The notes: generated by a model not told the origin, from the sequence alone. 64,000 nt of DNA from Teratosphaeria epicoccoides (GCA_021401465.1 JADDMT010000005.1:434001-498000), one strand, 5' to 3'; positions 1-10,661 are shown, numbered from the stretch's first letter. Translations and numbers: made by a program.

Positions 1-2
1 CA

Positions 3-878
3 CCGCATGTCAATTCGGGCTATAGGAGTAATACGCAGCAGTGGCCACTGAAGGAACTCAAGACCGCATCGCCCTTGACCAGGCCAGATCGAGCAGACAG
101 TGCGGCTCTACCTGCTTGCGAAGACTTGGACTCGAACAAGGCGAAGCGCAACACGGTAATACGGACTTCCGGGCCGCTCACAGACGCAAATTCTGCTGCC
201 GAAGATTTCACCGCCGCGCCAGAGCACATCTGGCAAGCTGCGAAAGACGCCGACAATGAACCAACAAAGATACGCCTCAAGGGCGCCATAGCAGCTGAGC
301 TCCTTGGTATGGTGAGAGAGGCGGCAGATAGCCAGCCTGGGTTAAAAAAAGTGACACTACCGGATCAGATTGATACACTTAGGGCCACTACAAAACAGCG
401 ACTATTGATCGAGGTCAACGTTCCAACATCGCCTCTGAAAGTGAGGCCACCTGTCCTTCCGATGCTGCCAGCAGAGAAGACGCTACCCACGCCACCACCA
501 TCAGCCAAGTACCAAGACCTCAGGAACGCCCACCATCAGAGTATCCCCTCTGATGACTCCACAACCTCAACAGTATCTTCGGCCAGAAGCTCTGACGCAA
601 CAGAACCGTCTATTGACACGACAAGTCGACCGAGCAGCACGAGCCATAGCTCCTTGGAGCAGCATGACGCCGAGACACCGCCGGAGCTCACGAGCGAGGT
701 GACCGATGAGTTTGAAAGCAAGAGCCAACTGCGGAAAGCCGGAAAACCTACTCGAGGGAAGAGCGTCCAGACTATTCAGGTCTACGTTGACGAGGAAATT
801 CTGGAAGACTACGAACAGAATATTCTAGACTACTATGGAACCGTCAGCCCGGACAGGACAAAGAGACGACATCGCTGA
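3..878 (+). CDS. C-terminal part of an unknown low-complexity protein (5' truncated by window edge)
   Basis: The reading frame is open from the left window edge to a TGA at 876-878, so this is the 3' portion of a gene that begins outside the window; the frame has no ATG that must be its start. The visible about 290 residues are rich in Ser, Thr, Pro and acidic residues, with a Ser/Thr-rich stretch in the middle and a more ordered acidic end (EEILEDYEQNILDYYG) followed by a basic tail (RTKRRHR). I do not recognise a domain. It converges on the DUF4050-like gene downstream. An N-terminal exon with a recognisable domain may lie outside the window. Confidence 0.55.
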   Translation, partial: PHVNSGYRSNTQQWPLKELKTASPLTRPDRADSAALPACEDLDSNKAKRNTVIRTSGPLTDANSAAEDFTAAPEHIWQAAKDADNEPTKIRLKGAIAAELLGMVREAADSQPGLKKVTLPDQIDTLRATTKQRLLIEVNVPTSPLKVRPPVLPMLPAEKTLPTPPPSAKYQDLRNAHHQSIPSDDSTTSTVSSARSSDATEPSIDTTSRPSSTSHSSLEQHDAETPPELTSEVTDEFESKSQLRKAGKPTRGKSVQTIQVYVDEEILEDYEQNILDYYGTVSPDRTKRRHR

Positions 879-1365
879 GACTTGGAGAAGGTGTGCATTT
901 CCAGACCAGGGCAATTTTCTTGTATAACAATGATGTCCTACTGGAGGTGCAGCCCCAACGAACGACGATGCGACACGGCTGCGACCTTGTGCCGCCGGAT
1001 GGAAAAGATAAAGAGATACATGTGGAATAAGTTGTGGAGAGTTTTTGAAACATGGGGATGGAATGGAGATCTCGAAAATCTCGAATGATGGAAGGACCGC
1101 TCTGAAGCAGGGTCGCAGCTTATCCAACAAGGCTTTTCTCTCTCATCTTTAGACTTTGCGCCTCATCTACACCGTTGCACAACAATCTGACGTGGAGGTT
1201 GCTGCTGAGGCCTTGGCAATATGTCCTTCTTTGCAACGCGCATATCGCATCAAGCGACTGAAGATGCCGTAGCATCAAGCAAGACGAGCCAAGGCTATGT
1301 GGCAACTATACCAGATTCAGACTCAATAGACGAATGCATAGTATTCCATAAGGGAGAACCTTTGC
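879..1365. other. Convergent intergenic region, no gene seen
   Basis: 487 bp between two convergent genes. Short open frames occur on both strands but none has a plausible start or family resemblance. It presumably holds both 3' UTRs. Confidence 0.5.
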
Positions 1366-2394
1366 TCAACCTCCGTCGCCATTCCCGTGACTCGTATGCG
1401 TCAGCCTTAACGCCTTCCCTACAGCTTTGACGCCATGCTTAATCGCGCTCTCATCCTTCCCGCCCTTGCGCGCAACACTCGGCTCTACCGGGCCGGATTT
1501 GGGAGGCCATTCGCCATCGGCTTTCCATCCCTCGACTAATGCCGATACGAGCGTGAGGAGGTTTATAGGTACGCTCGGTGTGCGGCCCTGTGCTACGATC
1601 TTCGTGTAAATCTCTGCGTGGATGGCTGGTGTGATTCGCCGTCTTATGGGATGGTTGGGAAGAATGGGAGCGGCGACTGGTATGACAATTTCGGACTGTG
1701 GCACTGGTATTGAAAGTGTGGCTGCTGGTGGAAGTGACACGTGAGAAGCTGGTCCTGGATCCGGCGTAGTTGCTGCACTTGAGCGGTCGGTGGTGGGCGA
1801 CGAAGTATGGTCTGATTGACTTGATGAGGTGCGCGGCGTACTGGTCCCTGATGCAATCGCTGCTCCCTCAACTTCGTTACCTTGCTGGACCATTTGCACA
1901 TGTTCCACAGTCCCTGCGCCAGCCCACGCATCTCGCTGGCGCACCCAATGCGCCAAACCGGGATTCCAGCTCATCTCCATCTCGAGATCTCTTTGCCTTT
2001 TCCGCCGCCTCGCAAGCCGCCGCTCCGAGACCTGCGTACCCACACTGTCGGGACCTTCAAACTTGAACTTGCTGCTCGCCTTACTGCCCGTACTTGTTAC
2101 GGAAGCAGGACTGGCACCCTCAGCTTCAGACTCGGAAGAACACTCTCGCTCTCGCCATGACATCGCTCTGCACTCCGTCCCTTCTCGCGGTGCATGAAAG
2201 CGAAAGCCCGCAAATCTCTGCTCTCCGCCGCCTTCCTGCAACATCGCTCTTCGTCTGCCGCTTCTGTGCGACTGCCATTCTGGGAGCGGTGGAAACTCCC
2301 AGTCGTCTCGTATCTTCTCCTTCAATAATTGCCGCGCCTCTCGGACTTCCTGCTGCTGCTCGACATTCTTGTGGCTGTGTCCCAACAGCGTCAT
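1366..2394 (-). CDS. DUF4050 / Gag1-like clamp domain protein
   Basis: Single open frame of 342 codons. The N-terminal region has the pattern I associate with the fungal DUF4050 (Gag1-like clamp) family: a lysine-rich helix followed by DDWEFPPLPEW near residues 30-40, then a basic linker and, near residues 140-160, the motif MSWNPGLAHWVRQRDAWAGA. The middle is Ser/Thr-rich and probably disordered. A last conserved-looking segment (RRRITPAIHAEIYTKIVAQG) near residues 255-275 leads to a basic C-terminus. In fission yeast the family is linked to TORC1 regulation, but here that is family inference only. The upstream start could lie in an earlier exon. Confidence 0.65.
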   Translation of the reverse strand: MTLLGHSHKNVEQQQEVREARQLLKEKIRDDWEFPPLPEWQSHRSGRRRAMLQEGGGEQRFAGFRFHAPREGTECRAMSWRERECSSESEAEGASPASVTSTGSKASSKFKFEGPDSVGTQVSERRLARRRKRQRDLEMEMSWNPGLAHWVRQRDAWAGAGTVEHVQMVQQGNEVEGAAIASGTSTPRTSSSQSDHTSSPTTDRSSAATTPDPGPASHVSLPPAATLSIPVPQSEIVIPVAAPILPNHPIRRRITPAIHAEIYTKIVAQGRTPSVPINLLTLVSALVEGWKADGEWPPKSGPVEPSVARKGGKDESAIKHGVKAVGKALRLTHTSHGNGDGG

Positions 2395-2826
2395 CTTGTT
2401 CTATTCACCCACATCTGCGAATATGCCTGTGTCGCGTGATGCGATCAACCTGGTTGATGCACTTGAATCGAGGCCGTAATTATTCGTTGAATCGTGATAC
2501 TGTCGTTGGTATTCTCGACAAAATGCAGTGATGACATCTAATTGTGTGACAGAATAGCGGGTGCGTTCAATCTTGATGATGCAGCCAACAACTGCGTCAT
2601 GTCGGCACCACAATCCTGGTTATAGTGCTCCTTCCCAAATATAGACACAACGCACTTGAAAGAAAACCCAGTGCAGAATAGAGGGAACAGGACGAATCGA
2701 TCTGCCTGTCTGCAAGCTCAAGTCATACACGCGAACATGTGAATAGCTACCACGTAATCAAATGCAGAAGCATCCATTGGACTTCTACAAGACAAGAGCA
2801 TGCATGCATCTCTGGCACCCATATCA
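2395..2826. other. Intergenic, no gene seen
   Basis: Upstream flank of the DUF4050 gene. I see no coherent coding frame or RNA gene. Confidence 0.4.
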
Positions 2827-3385
2827 TCAATGCCTGCCCATTATGCCCACAAGCTGGCGGTGCTTGAGGCTTTCTTGCTCTGGCCCAAGATTGTTTTTGG
2901 CACTCGATCTCTTCCTGCTTGATCGGCGACTGACAATCCGAGCAGCGGGTCTGTCGATCTGCTCTTCCAAGGAGTCTGCAGCATTATTCCGGCGCTGCTT
3001 AGGGCTCCGGGTGAGACGAGGGAGCAATGCATCCGCATATAGCTCTTGCTTAGTGGCTTCAGCACGCGCTTTTGCCCTGATTGGTCGCATTGGCTGCTAT
3101 TGTCGCTCATTGTTGGTCTGATCAGCGTACTGTGGCCGCGCTGGCTGTTGCTGCTCGAAGTTCCTGGCTGGACATCATGTGTTCTTGCTGAGCTGCCGTT
3201 GAGGGGTTGCGATCTTTGAGATGTTGATGTGTTGCTTGTCTGACGACATTCGGTGCCGCTGTGGCCTTGACAAGCTGGCTGGGAATACCATTTCCCACCA
3301 TCTCTTCCTGTCGCATGAAATCGTTCGAAGACAATCCAATGCAGAAAAGTCGTTCCGGCTAGCAGATGTGAGCTCCACAGGGATT
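2827..3385 (-). CDS. Coding-like segments of an unrecognised small gene, frame change unresolved
   Basis: Two adjacent minus-strand segments look protein-like rather than random. The upstream one (about 3385-3122) begins after a TAG acceptor-like site and reads through LFCIGLSSNDFMRQEEMVGN into a polar helix-prone stretch; the downstream one (about 3096-2827) is strongly basic (RAKARAEATKQELYADALLP, then RRSSRKRSSAKNN). They can be joined by a GTACGC...CAATAG intron, but it would be only about 34 nt, shorter than other introns here, so a frameshift or relic is equally possible. No family recognised. It lies just 3' of the glycine-zipper gene on the same strand. Confidence 0.28.
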
Positions 3386-3447
3386 GCATGGCAACCCGAT
3401 TCATAAAGTGCCTGCACACGAGAAGTCCAGAATGCCCTGGGGCTGGC

Positions 3448-4632
3448 CTAGCTTTTTGCAGCATTCTCCTTGCTGTCGCACGTCGTCGCACCGGCTTTGC
3501 CACCCGACCTTACTTGGATCTTTCTAGGCTTCTTCTTCGCAGTCTCACTTTCAGCCCCGAGGCCGCCGCCACCACTACCACCACCACTCTCGCCACCGCC
3601 AGTCTTTTGCTCGCCTTGCTTACCCAACAGACTCGAATGATGCCTCTCCAAATTCTTCTTCGCCGACCCAGACTCCGGCTGGCTGATAGCAGCCCCAGGA
3701 GTTTCAGGCTCTTCGCCTTCCGCCTGTAACGCCTTAGCCTCCTCTGCACTTACTTCCTCAACCACCGCCTCCTTTCTAATCGCCTCCTCGATCTCCTGGT
3801 CGGTCTTCCCTTCCTTCTCACCCTTTTCCGCAATCGCCTTTGCCTTGCTCTGATCTAGCTTCAAAAATGGTCCATGAATCCCACCAACACCCATACCGAC
3901 AAGTCCACCTAATGCTGTTGTGGGAAGCGACACAACCCCACCTACCAACGTACCTACTACTGTGCCTACGCCCATTCCAACACCGCCACCGATCCCTGCG
4001 CCACCTATGCCACCTTGCCAGGTTCCACTCTGCAGACGCTTGGCGTACTTGCTCTGGCCATGAGCCTCGACCTCCTTATCGTAGGCCTCTTGAATCATGC
4101 GCTGACGCTCGTCCTTGTTCATAGCCTTCATAGCTGTATCTTTCAGACTATTGGCTTTTGCCAACAAGCCCGTGGCATTTTGCTGGGCAGCCAGAGCTTG
4201 CATTAGCTGCTTTTTGTCGCCCGGAATGTCCATCTTGTCCAATGCCTTGGGGTCATTGTCCTTCGCCACTTGGAGAGCTTCATGGTCTTTCTTGTCGAGA
4301 CGAGGAGACTGCTCGACGTCCTGAGGGGCACTGGAATTGGTCTTGGTAGCCTCCTGGCCGTCACTTGCTGACTTCTTGTTGTTTTCTGCCATCGCGTCCT
4401 GACCCGCGCTGACCACAGCGTTCCAGTTTACGCTACCTAGCCCTGATTTGAGCCAGCTGAACCAGCCAGATTTCTTTGGGTGCTTCTGTTCAGTTTCTTG
4501 CGAGTCCTGTGTGCCTTCAGCTGCGTGGCTGTCGCGGTTATCGCTCACATCAGACTGCTGTCTGTCGCCGTCTTCTTGAGCACCTGCATCCTCATTGGGC
4601 TTTCGCCCGGACGCAGCCTTGCGGCAAAACAT
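3448..4632 (-). CDS. Glycine-zipper membrane-associated protein, unknown function
   Basis: 394-codon frame. Residues 1-55 are acidic and polar, residues 56-70 contain an aromatic KKSGWFSWLKSGLGSVNW patch, and residues 207-254 form a long glycine-zipper hydrophobic segment with GxxxG spacings (GGIGGAGIGGGVGMGVGTVV onward), likely a two-pass membrane hairpin. It is flanked by charged helices and ends in a Gly-rich linker and the basic tail KKKPRKIQVRSGG. Similar hypothetical proteins are common in filamentous ascomycetes; I know no function. The ATG at 4632 sits in a weak context and an AAG/G junction lies just inside, so a 5' exon may be missing. Confidence 0.6.
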   Translation of the reverse strand: MFCRKAASGRKPNEDAGAQEDGDRQQSDVSDNRDSHAAEGTQDSQETEQKHPKKSGWFSWLKSGLGSVNWNAVVSAGQDAMAENNKKSASDGQEATKTNSSAPQDVEQSPRLDKKDHEALQVAKDNDPKALDKMDIPGDKKQLMQALAAQQNATGLLAKANSLKDTAMKAMNKDERQRMIQEAYDKEVEAHGQSKYAKRLQSGTWQGGIGGAGIGGGVGMGVGTVVGTLVGGVVSLPTTALGGLVGMGVGGIHGPFLKLDQSKAKAIAEKGEKEGKTDQEIEEAIRKEAVVEEVSAEEAKALQAEGEEPETPGAAISQPESGSAKKNLERHHSSLLGKQGEQKTGGGESGGGSGGGGLGAESETAKKKPRKIQVRSGGKAGATTCDSKENAAKS

Positions 4633-5554
4633 TGATGTCTTTTTGATCGTGCATCTTGGACTGCAAAGGGCGCACCATTATGAGATGCATCCAGTCGTTG
4701 CACACGAGTACAAATGACAGCACCTTTGCAGGGATGTCAGACGGCATGACGTTAACGTTGACACCATGGCTCGCTATGCACTCCACCTTCTTCCAGGTTT
4801 CAGGCTCCTAGTGTGCGGTAAAGGTTATTGCTAAATATCGCAGCTGATGTTCTAGACAGCCCACCAGAGATGAGTGATCTGCTCTCGAACCAATCAATCA
4901 GCTAATTATTAGTTGACTGGTGATCCGATTGACTGCCTCATAGGTCCTGACGTGCGTGAATGCTGCTTTAAACGGTCTACGAATGTTGACCGCTTCTCGA
5001 AATACGTGACTTCCTGCTGACATGATTGAGTGCTATGTCAAACGGCTGAGGGATCTTTAATACGGTTAATTGCGCCCTGATGTGTTTGACTGCACCCTGT
5101 TGTGATTGACTCCACCCTGTTGTGATTGACTCCACCCTGTTGTGATTGACTCCACCCTGTTGTGATTGACTCCACCCTGTTGTGTGGTTGACCGCGCGTG
5201 GCTGGCCCCGCCCGCACTATCTGACAAGAGCCCCTCGTGCTCGCGACTGAAGATGTGTTGGATTGGGTTGCTGCACTGTGGGCAAGAACATCTCGAGACT
5301 ACCGCGGGAAATGTCACGCTAAGGCCCCTGTCTGCTGGTCACAGCACGCAAGATTGTTGCTTTGCGTACGGTGGACCGTCACATGATCGTGCGCATCACG
5401 CGAAGGATCACATACTGTTGCAGTCTGTTGATTATCAAGAGTAGCGCACCACTGGCGCTTTTCCCATCTCAATTGCCGTGTCGCGGGCAAGTCTTGCCGA
5501 GCTGATGCTACCTACCAGCAGCATAAAGCACTGAGAGCAAGATCAATTCTAGGT
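4633..5554. other. Intergenic region carrying a minisatellite
   Basis: 922 bp between the glycine-zipper gene and the cupin gene, both on the minus strand. Apart from the 20-bp tandem repeat listed separately I see only short diverged copies of its TGATTGACT core between about 4910 and 5060. Confidence 0.5.
5081..5180. repeat. 20-bp minisatellite, four perfect and one diverged unit
   Basis: The unit TGTGATTGACTCCACCCTGT is repeated perfectly at 5101-5120, 5121-5140, 5141-5160 and 5161-5180. The unit at 5081-5100 differs at two positions, and looser copies precede it. The array is noncoding; the open frame through it on the minus strand is an artefact of the repeat. Confidence 0.95.
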
Positions 5555-6151
5555 CTATTTGTCGTTGCCACTGTCCGGTATGCCTTCAGTACCTCGTCCG
5601 AGATCCTCACCAAATCTTTCTCCGCCAACGTACAGCGGCTTGGAATCCTGCAGCACAAACAGCATCCTCGCCCATTCCGTCTTCGAAGGATTCTTCCACG
5701 CGTGCATAGTCGCCCTCTGCACCATGACGTCTCCCCTTCCCATCAACTGCTCCGCTCCACTGTCAAGAACCGACACAATCTGTCCCTCGAGTACGATGCC
5801 GTAGTCAACCGACTGCGTTCGATGCATCATGCACTCATATTCCGGACTAAAGTCGACGTAACGCAAGACCGTGCCACCGCCAGAGACCAGGCCAAGCTTG
5901 CCGCTACTGGCGCGCATTTTCTCGTCGTGAGCTTTGACATCGGCGTCTGAATTTAGGTCGGGAGGGAATTGGGTCGTGTAGGCGACGCTCATGGCCATCT
6001 TATCGTCATCATATTTGTGCCACTCCACTGGTCGCTTTGAGTGGACGATGGCTTTGCGGGTCTTCTCGTCGTGGCCGGTGAGGTAGGCCGTGGGACCTGG
6101 CAGGTGGGAGGAGAGCTGGTCTTTAGTTGGTGGGCGAGCAGGGTCTGCCAT
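5555..6151 (-). CDS. Cupin-domain protein
   Basis: 198 codons from the ATG at 6151, chosen because its context (AAAATGG) is strong; an in-frame ATG at 6205 would add 18 residues. A single cupin_2-type beta barrel is visible: an N-terminal cap with YLTGHDEKTRKAIV, first cupin strand around MMHRTQSVDYGIVLEGQIVS, and second motif GDVMVQRATMHAWKNPSKTE, with the expected His and Glu-type ligands in MHRTQSVDYGIV and a His in MHAW. Related single-cupin proteins occur alone and in fungal secondary-metabolite clusters, often as small hydrolases or isomerases, but no cluster surrounds it here. Substrate unknown. Confidence 0.75.
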   Translation of the reverse strand: MADPARPPTKDQLSSHLPGPTAYLTGHDEKTRKAIVHSKRPVEWHKYDDDKMAMSVAYTTQFPPDLNSDADVKAHDEKMRASSGKLGLVSGGGTVLRYVDFSPEYECMMHRTQSVDYGIVLEGQIVSVLDSGAEQLMGRGDVMVQRATMHAWKNPSKTEWARMLFVLQDSKPLYVGGERFGEDLGRGTEGIPDSGNDK

Positions 6152-6640
6152 TTTGGACACTGGCACGGCGTCGTGGAGAATGCCTGATGTGGGATGTGTT
6201 GGCATGAGCAGAGCGAGTCCAATGTCAACGGTGAGCTGAATCCCTCTACCGGATTGCGGGGAACGATGGTGGGGTTCCAGATGGAGCCGATCGAAAGTTC
6301 CATAAAGCTCATGCATTACCCAGTGTTTCCAGTGATCTAAATTGTTCTATTGCCTGATGAAAGCATTCCACCAGAGATGCAATGGCGTTGGGCATTGACC
6401 AGTATCACATTCCTGGTAGTCCAGTACAGCCTGTCTCCTGGCCAGCCGAAGATGCAGGATGAGCTGCGGTCCTATGCTTCAGACAAATACCGAAGATGAA
6501 AGTACCACACCGTGGCTTGGACTGGTCGCTTTGCTGGATCACTCATCCATTAGTACGGCATTGGCATTGGTGCCAAATGTCCATTCTTGTCGTATTTCGC
6601 CCCTGCAATCACAAAAATCAGCAAGCGATGTAACTCATCA
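6152..6640. other. Intergenic, no gene seen
   Basis: 489 bp containing the promoter of the cupin gene and the 3' end of COX11. No further feature is supported. Confidence 0.5.
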
Positions 6641-7650
6641 TCATTCATAAAGCTTACTGAAGAACGTGTAATTCAACGTAATAGTATCGATATTCTTCAT
6701 ATTCGGATCCCGCAAGAACTCCGGATCAATATAAAAAAATACCGGCATGTCCACCGTCTCACCCTTGTTCAATCTCTGCTCCTCGAAGCAGAAGCACTGG
6801 ATCTTGCTGAAGTACGGCGCAACTTGAGCAGGCGTCACGCTGTACGTAGCCACGCCTATGATATCTTCAGTGGGAGACATGTTGGTCGCAGTGTAGAAGG
6901 CTAAAGCTGTCTCGCCGGGTAGGATGCGGACCTCTCGTTGCTGAGGTGTGAATTTCCATGGCAGGATGTCGGAGGTCGAGCCCGCGAAGGTTATGCCTAT
7001 GCTATGTCAGTGTGTTGTCTTTTCATTATGATGATCATTATATTCCTGCAGCCGAGTGCGACGGAGAAGGCATAGTTCCTCAAATTGGTTCCTTCGCGTC
7101 CACCACGTCCTCACTGGCAGAAGCGTATCGCCAATCGGAAAAAGGATGATGGCAGCACATACGCAATCGTCTTGAACTCGTCACCGGAGTCAGCTTCTCC
7201 TCAATAGTCCTTGTATCATCAAAATCACCGCCATGCGCCACGCTCTTGATCGGTTGACCTCCCCACCCAGTCTGCTGGCAGATCGTCTTATATAGAGGCA
7301 CGCTGCCGTACGACAATGCTACCGTTCCCAATATTACGCTCATAGCGTAGTACCTTCAAAAGCATGTATCAGCCTCCATGCAACGCCAACTTTGAGCATT
7401 CTCTGACATGTTGGTATTCATACAGTGTACTCGCATTTTTCTTTTCGAAAGACCTCCTCAGGTGGTATATCCGGGGATCGACACTGCCTGAGGTATGCGA
7501 TGGCACCTCTTGTCTTGGCCGCTGGCTCGTCTGAATACCTCGTCTCGTTTGTATCGGTGATCGCCTCGCCGCGTGAGCATACGAGGAGCAGGTCCAATGC
7601 ATGCTTGCTCTAGCGAGCTTGAGAAGCAATCTGTACCGAGGAGGCGCCAT
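6641..7650 (-). CDS. COX11: Cytochrome c oxidase assembly factor Cox11 (CtaG family)
   Basis: Three exons: 7650-7424, 7353-7163 and 6996-6641, giving 257 aa. Introns are 70 and 166 nt with donors GTATGA and GTATGT; both junctions restore the family sequence exactly (STLYYAMSVILG and RRLRITFAGSTSD). The ATG at 7650 has an ACCATGG context and opens an Arg-rich mitochondrial targeting sequence. A membrane helix follows at about residues 78-98 (MSVILGTVALSYGSVPLYK), then the intermembrane-space domain with the copper-binding CFCF at residues 207-210 and the family block VDMPVFFYIDP. Cox11 delivers copper to the CuB site of Cox1 in the inner membrane. It diverges from the HIT zinc-finger gene with only 154 bp between starts. 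Confidence 0.93.
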
Positions 7651-7804
7651 GGTGCGGTTATCGAGTCCTGGACTGTGATGGTACAAAAGCTCAATCGCCA
7701 TGCACGTCTCGGAGGTGCATTACTTTCGCCGCAAAGCCAACCTCAATCCGCACCTTCCTTTCTCAGAACGCTGCTCCCTCCACGAAGAATTCCAACATGT
7801 GACC
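7651..7804. promoter_or_regulatory. Short shared divergent promoter COX11 / HIT-finger gene
   Basis: Only 154 bp separate the two opposed start codons, so both genes must share this promoter region. No specific binding site was assigned. Confidence 0.6.
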
Positions 7805-8464
7805 ATGACATCGACCGCGCCCGTGTGCGGCGTCTGTCAGACCAACGATTCAAAATACAAATGCCCTATTTGCGTGCTCAAATACTGCTCAATCGACTGC
7901 TACAAGTCGCACAAAAAGCAGCACGCCGAGGATGAAATCTCGCGGATTCAGCTAAAGGCGTGTGCGAGGCACGACAGACCGGGCACTACTCAACGAGTGC
8001 CCGAGATCACCTTCAGTGGCTTCGAAAATGACAAAGAGTTCCGGCGTCTGCTAAAGCGCTACCCGCTCCTCAAAACACAACTTGGCGCAATCTACGGTCT
8101 CACACTTGAGCCGGGCCCACATGAACAGCACAGCTGGAATCGTCATCCGCTCTTCGCAGACCTGTCATCACGTGAGCATCCCTTCCATCGAGGTCGTGGC
8201 CGCAATGGGACGAGGGGCAAGATGATGAAGGGCCTGCGAGGCCCGAATCGGGGAGCATATCAGATCGATGCGGAGGACAGACCGAGAGGCCCATGGTCAG
8301 GGGAGAAGGGTGACAACGAGGCGTCGGCATTAATCAAGAGGATGAGGGAGGGAAATGAAGACGATCAAAAGGCAGAGGGCTTGAGGGAGTTCATCGCGCT
8401 ATGCGAGATGAGATTTGGGGCGGACAGAGATGATCAGGATGGCGTGATGAGAGGTGTGGATTGA
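7805..8464 (+). CDS. HIT-type zinc-finger protein, ZNHIT3/Hit1-like
   Basis: 219 codons from the ATG at 7805 (ACCATGA context); an upstream in-frame ATG at 7700 would put the finger 35 residues further in, and I prefer the later start because the finger normally sits at the N-terminus. Residues 8-36 form a zf-HIT treble clef: CGVCQTNDSKYKCPICVLKYC, then C and H ligands in DCYKSHKKQH. The family member Hit1/ZNHIT3 helps assemble box C/D snoRNPs in the nucleus. A helical segment (FRRLLKRYPLLKTQL) and a Gly/Arg-rich region follow, consistent with Hit1-like proteins. It shares a promoter with COX11 and converges on ATE1. Confidence 0.75.
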   Translation: MTSTAPVCGVCQTNDSKYKCPICVLKYCSIDCYKSHKKQHAEDEISRIQLKACARHDRPGTTQRVPEITFSGFENDKEFRRLLKRYPLLKTQLGAIYGLTLEPGPHEQHSWNRHPLFADLSSREHPFHRGRGRNGTRGKMMKGLRGPNRGAYQIDAEDRPRGPWSGEKGDNEASALIKRMREGNEDDQKAEGLREFIALCEMRFGADRDDQDGVMRGVD

Positions 8465-8700
8465 AAGTGCTGCTATACTGGCACGGAGTCTGAATGGTCT
8501 AGAGATGCCAGAGCCTCATGCTCTTCATGCCTTGCGAAAGTGATCTTGCTCCGCCAGTCGTAAGCGATCTTGCTCTTGCTCCGCTACAAGAGCTACATCC
8601 AATGCTGAAAGCAATTTGACACCTAGCCAGGACCTCCCAAAGAACCGTCGTTCCCTTTTCATCCAGGCTAACGCTCAACCACCCATACATCGCGTCTACG

Positions 8701-10661
8701 TCACTGGCTGAAGTCTATCGTCACCGCATTTGCAATCTCAGGCCCAACCGCAGCCGCAAATTCAGCAATTACGGCCTTGATAGTGTCAGGCTCGCTCGCC
8801 GAGCCCTCTGGGTCCCATCGTATCAGATCCTGCATCTCATGCGTCCTGCCGTCTCCTATCTTCAATCTCATAGAATTGAGATCGACCTGCTCAACGATCC
8901 GGTCCAGCGGCTCGACGCCTGGCATGCCTAGCTCCAGAATCGTCAACCCTGATTGAACAGCAGTCGCTGCCGTCGGATGCTTGACATCCTGAACATCGTC
9001 AAGAATTTCAGACTCAGCGCCAGGCTCGGCCTCTCTGGAGACTTGACGACGCGGTGGACGCGGATACCTCCTCTCCTCCATCAACCCTTTCGCTTCATCA
9101 TCCAGCAAATCCCACTCATGCCTGTTGAAGTCAAGCACATACTGCGGCTTGTAGTCGCCCTTGTACCGCATCTTCTTGCAGCTGTGAATATAGTAGCCCA
9201 TATAGTAGTACTGATAGCTACCCTCGAGCGCAAGCGCCGCTTCTCTCAGCGCCGACAGTTTCCCAAAACTCCACTTCTCGAAGTCAGAGTGATACAGAAA
9301 GTACACGCCACTAACGGCGTGAGGCAGCAGATCCAGCACGCCCATGGCGATGAGGCGACCATCGAGACGATAGCATTGGTGGTAGCTGCCAAGCTTGCTG
9401 CCGGAAGGGCTGGCGGGGTGATGTAGCGGTGAATTGCAGAGGAAGCGTTTGAAGCCTGGTTTTGAAATGTCGCCGTCGTCTTCGTGGTGGACGTGCCGTT
9501 GGTAATTGTCGAAGAGTGCAAATTTCTCCTCCGTGAAGGTGTCTAGCTCTAGCGTCACCACAAACTCGTGCTCTGCCTCGAGGCCAGCCTTCAGCTTTAC
9601 CGACTCAGAGCTATGGACCTAAAATCAGATAGAGCAGGTCAGTCAATGTATGAATCTGGGAGAGACTCTGTGATATCAGAGTGTCAGCCGTGTCAGAACA
9701 GCAGAAGCCGCCAAGCGCCTCGATGTCTATCAAGATTTTCGTGTGCGCTCAGCGCTTTGCTTACATTGGAGATGAGGTCGAATGTATTATTCTCTTGCTT
9801 CTTCTGCCTGAAATCCATCAGTAGAAAGATTCTCCTACCCATATAGGATCATGACGCTTACGCTTTGGTCTTTGGATACTTCTTCTCCACTTCCTTCAGG
9901 TATTTCTCGCCCACAACGAACCGATTCCACCGATTCAAAGTTTGCCGTTGATCACGGCTAGGCTTGAAGTCTTCAACTGGTAATCTGGAGAGATCAGTGA
10001 CAAGCGTGGTAGAAGTCATTCTCCAGCGGATTCACATACCTGATTGTGTAATGCGGACAGCACGATCGCGCCACGTCAGGGATATACAATAACGTGCCTG
10101 ATCTCCTCCAGCCCCGATCGACCAGTGTTTGGTAGTGTGTTGGGCAGAGCGACTTCGAACTCGCATAGTATGCCGCGCCTGTCGTCAGTCAGACGGCATC
10201 CTTGTCACTAGCGAGTCGATCAATGCAGTGGTTTGATAGTGTCTGAGTCGATGACACGGGGCAGCAAGGCATGCCATCTTGATCAATCTGGGGAGAATAT
10301 TGCGAGCAGGCATACGAGATTTGGGTGTGCGCTGACTTGAGTCTTCTGCTTTGCAATATCCACAGTCTCCAACATTGTATCCTGTAAGAATGACAATACT
10401 TAGCCTGCATTCCTGACTGGGCCACGTACCACATGGGGATCTCTGCCCGCAAATGCGAGGTCATATGAGCAACAACGGGGTACCCGTGCCTGCAAGTGAA
10501 TAAAACAAGATTGGCGAGCAGGGCATCCACTACTCAGAGTGAATGAAAACGAAGCACTGCAACACGAGCTTCTCTGGAGTGGGTCAATTGGATTCCGACA
10601 GTGGCTTACCGATAGGCGTCAAAAGAGATAGCGCGCCATACGCAGAACCCCTAGTCTGCAT
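8701..10661 (-). CDS. ATE1: Arginyl-tRNA--protein transferase
   Basis: Six exons: 10661-10610, 10381-10316, 10178-10040, 9984-9862, 9807-9765, 9618-8701; 446 aa. Every junction keeps frame and family sequence. Exon 1 (17 codons) ends LLTPIG and joins YNVGDCGYC across a 228-nt intron, giving the N-terminal CxxC at residues 24-27. Next come the SSYYASS-type block, the TLVDRGWRRSG motif, and CCPHYTIR. The C-terminal acetyltransferase-fold domain includes KPGFKRFLC, GSYHQCYRLDGRLIAMGVLD and YYMGYYIHSCKKMRYKGDYKP. The enzyme adds Arg to N-terminal Asp, Glu or oxidised Cys in the Arg/N-degron pathway. It carries the most introns of any gene here. Confidence 0.94.

Noticed and set aside
5081..5180. 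CRISPR-like array
   Set aside because: The units are directly tandem without spacers and the genome is eukaryotic.
5066..5317. Open frame through the 20-bp repeat on the minus strand
   Set aside because: The repetitive peptide follows from the minisatellite; no gene context.
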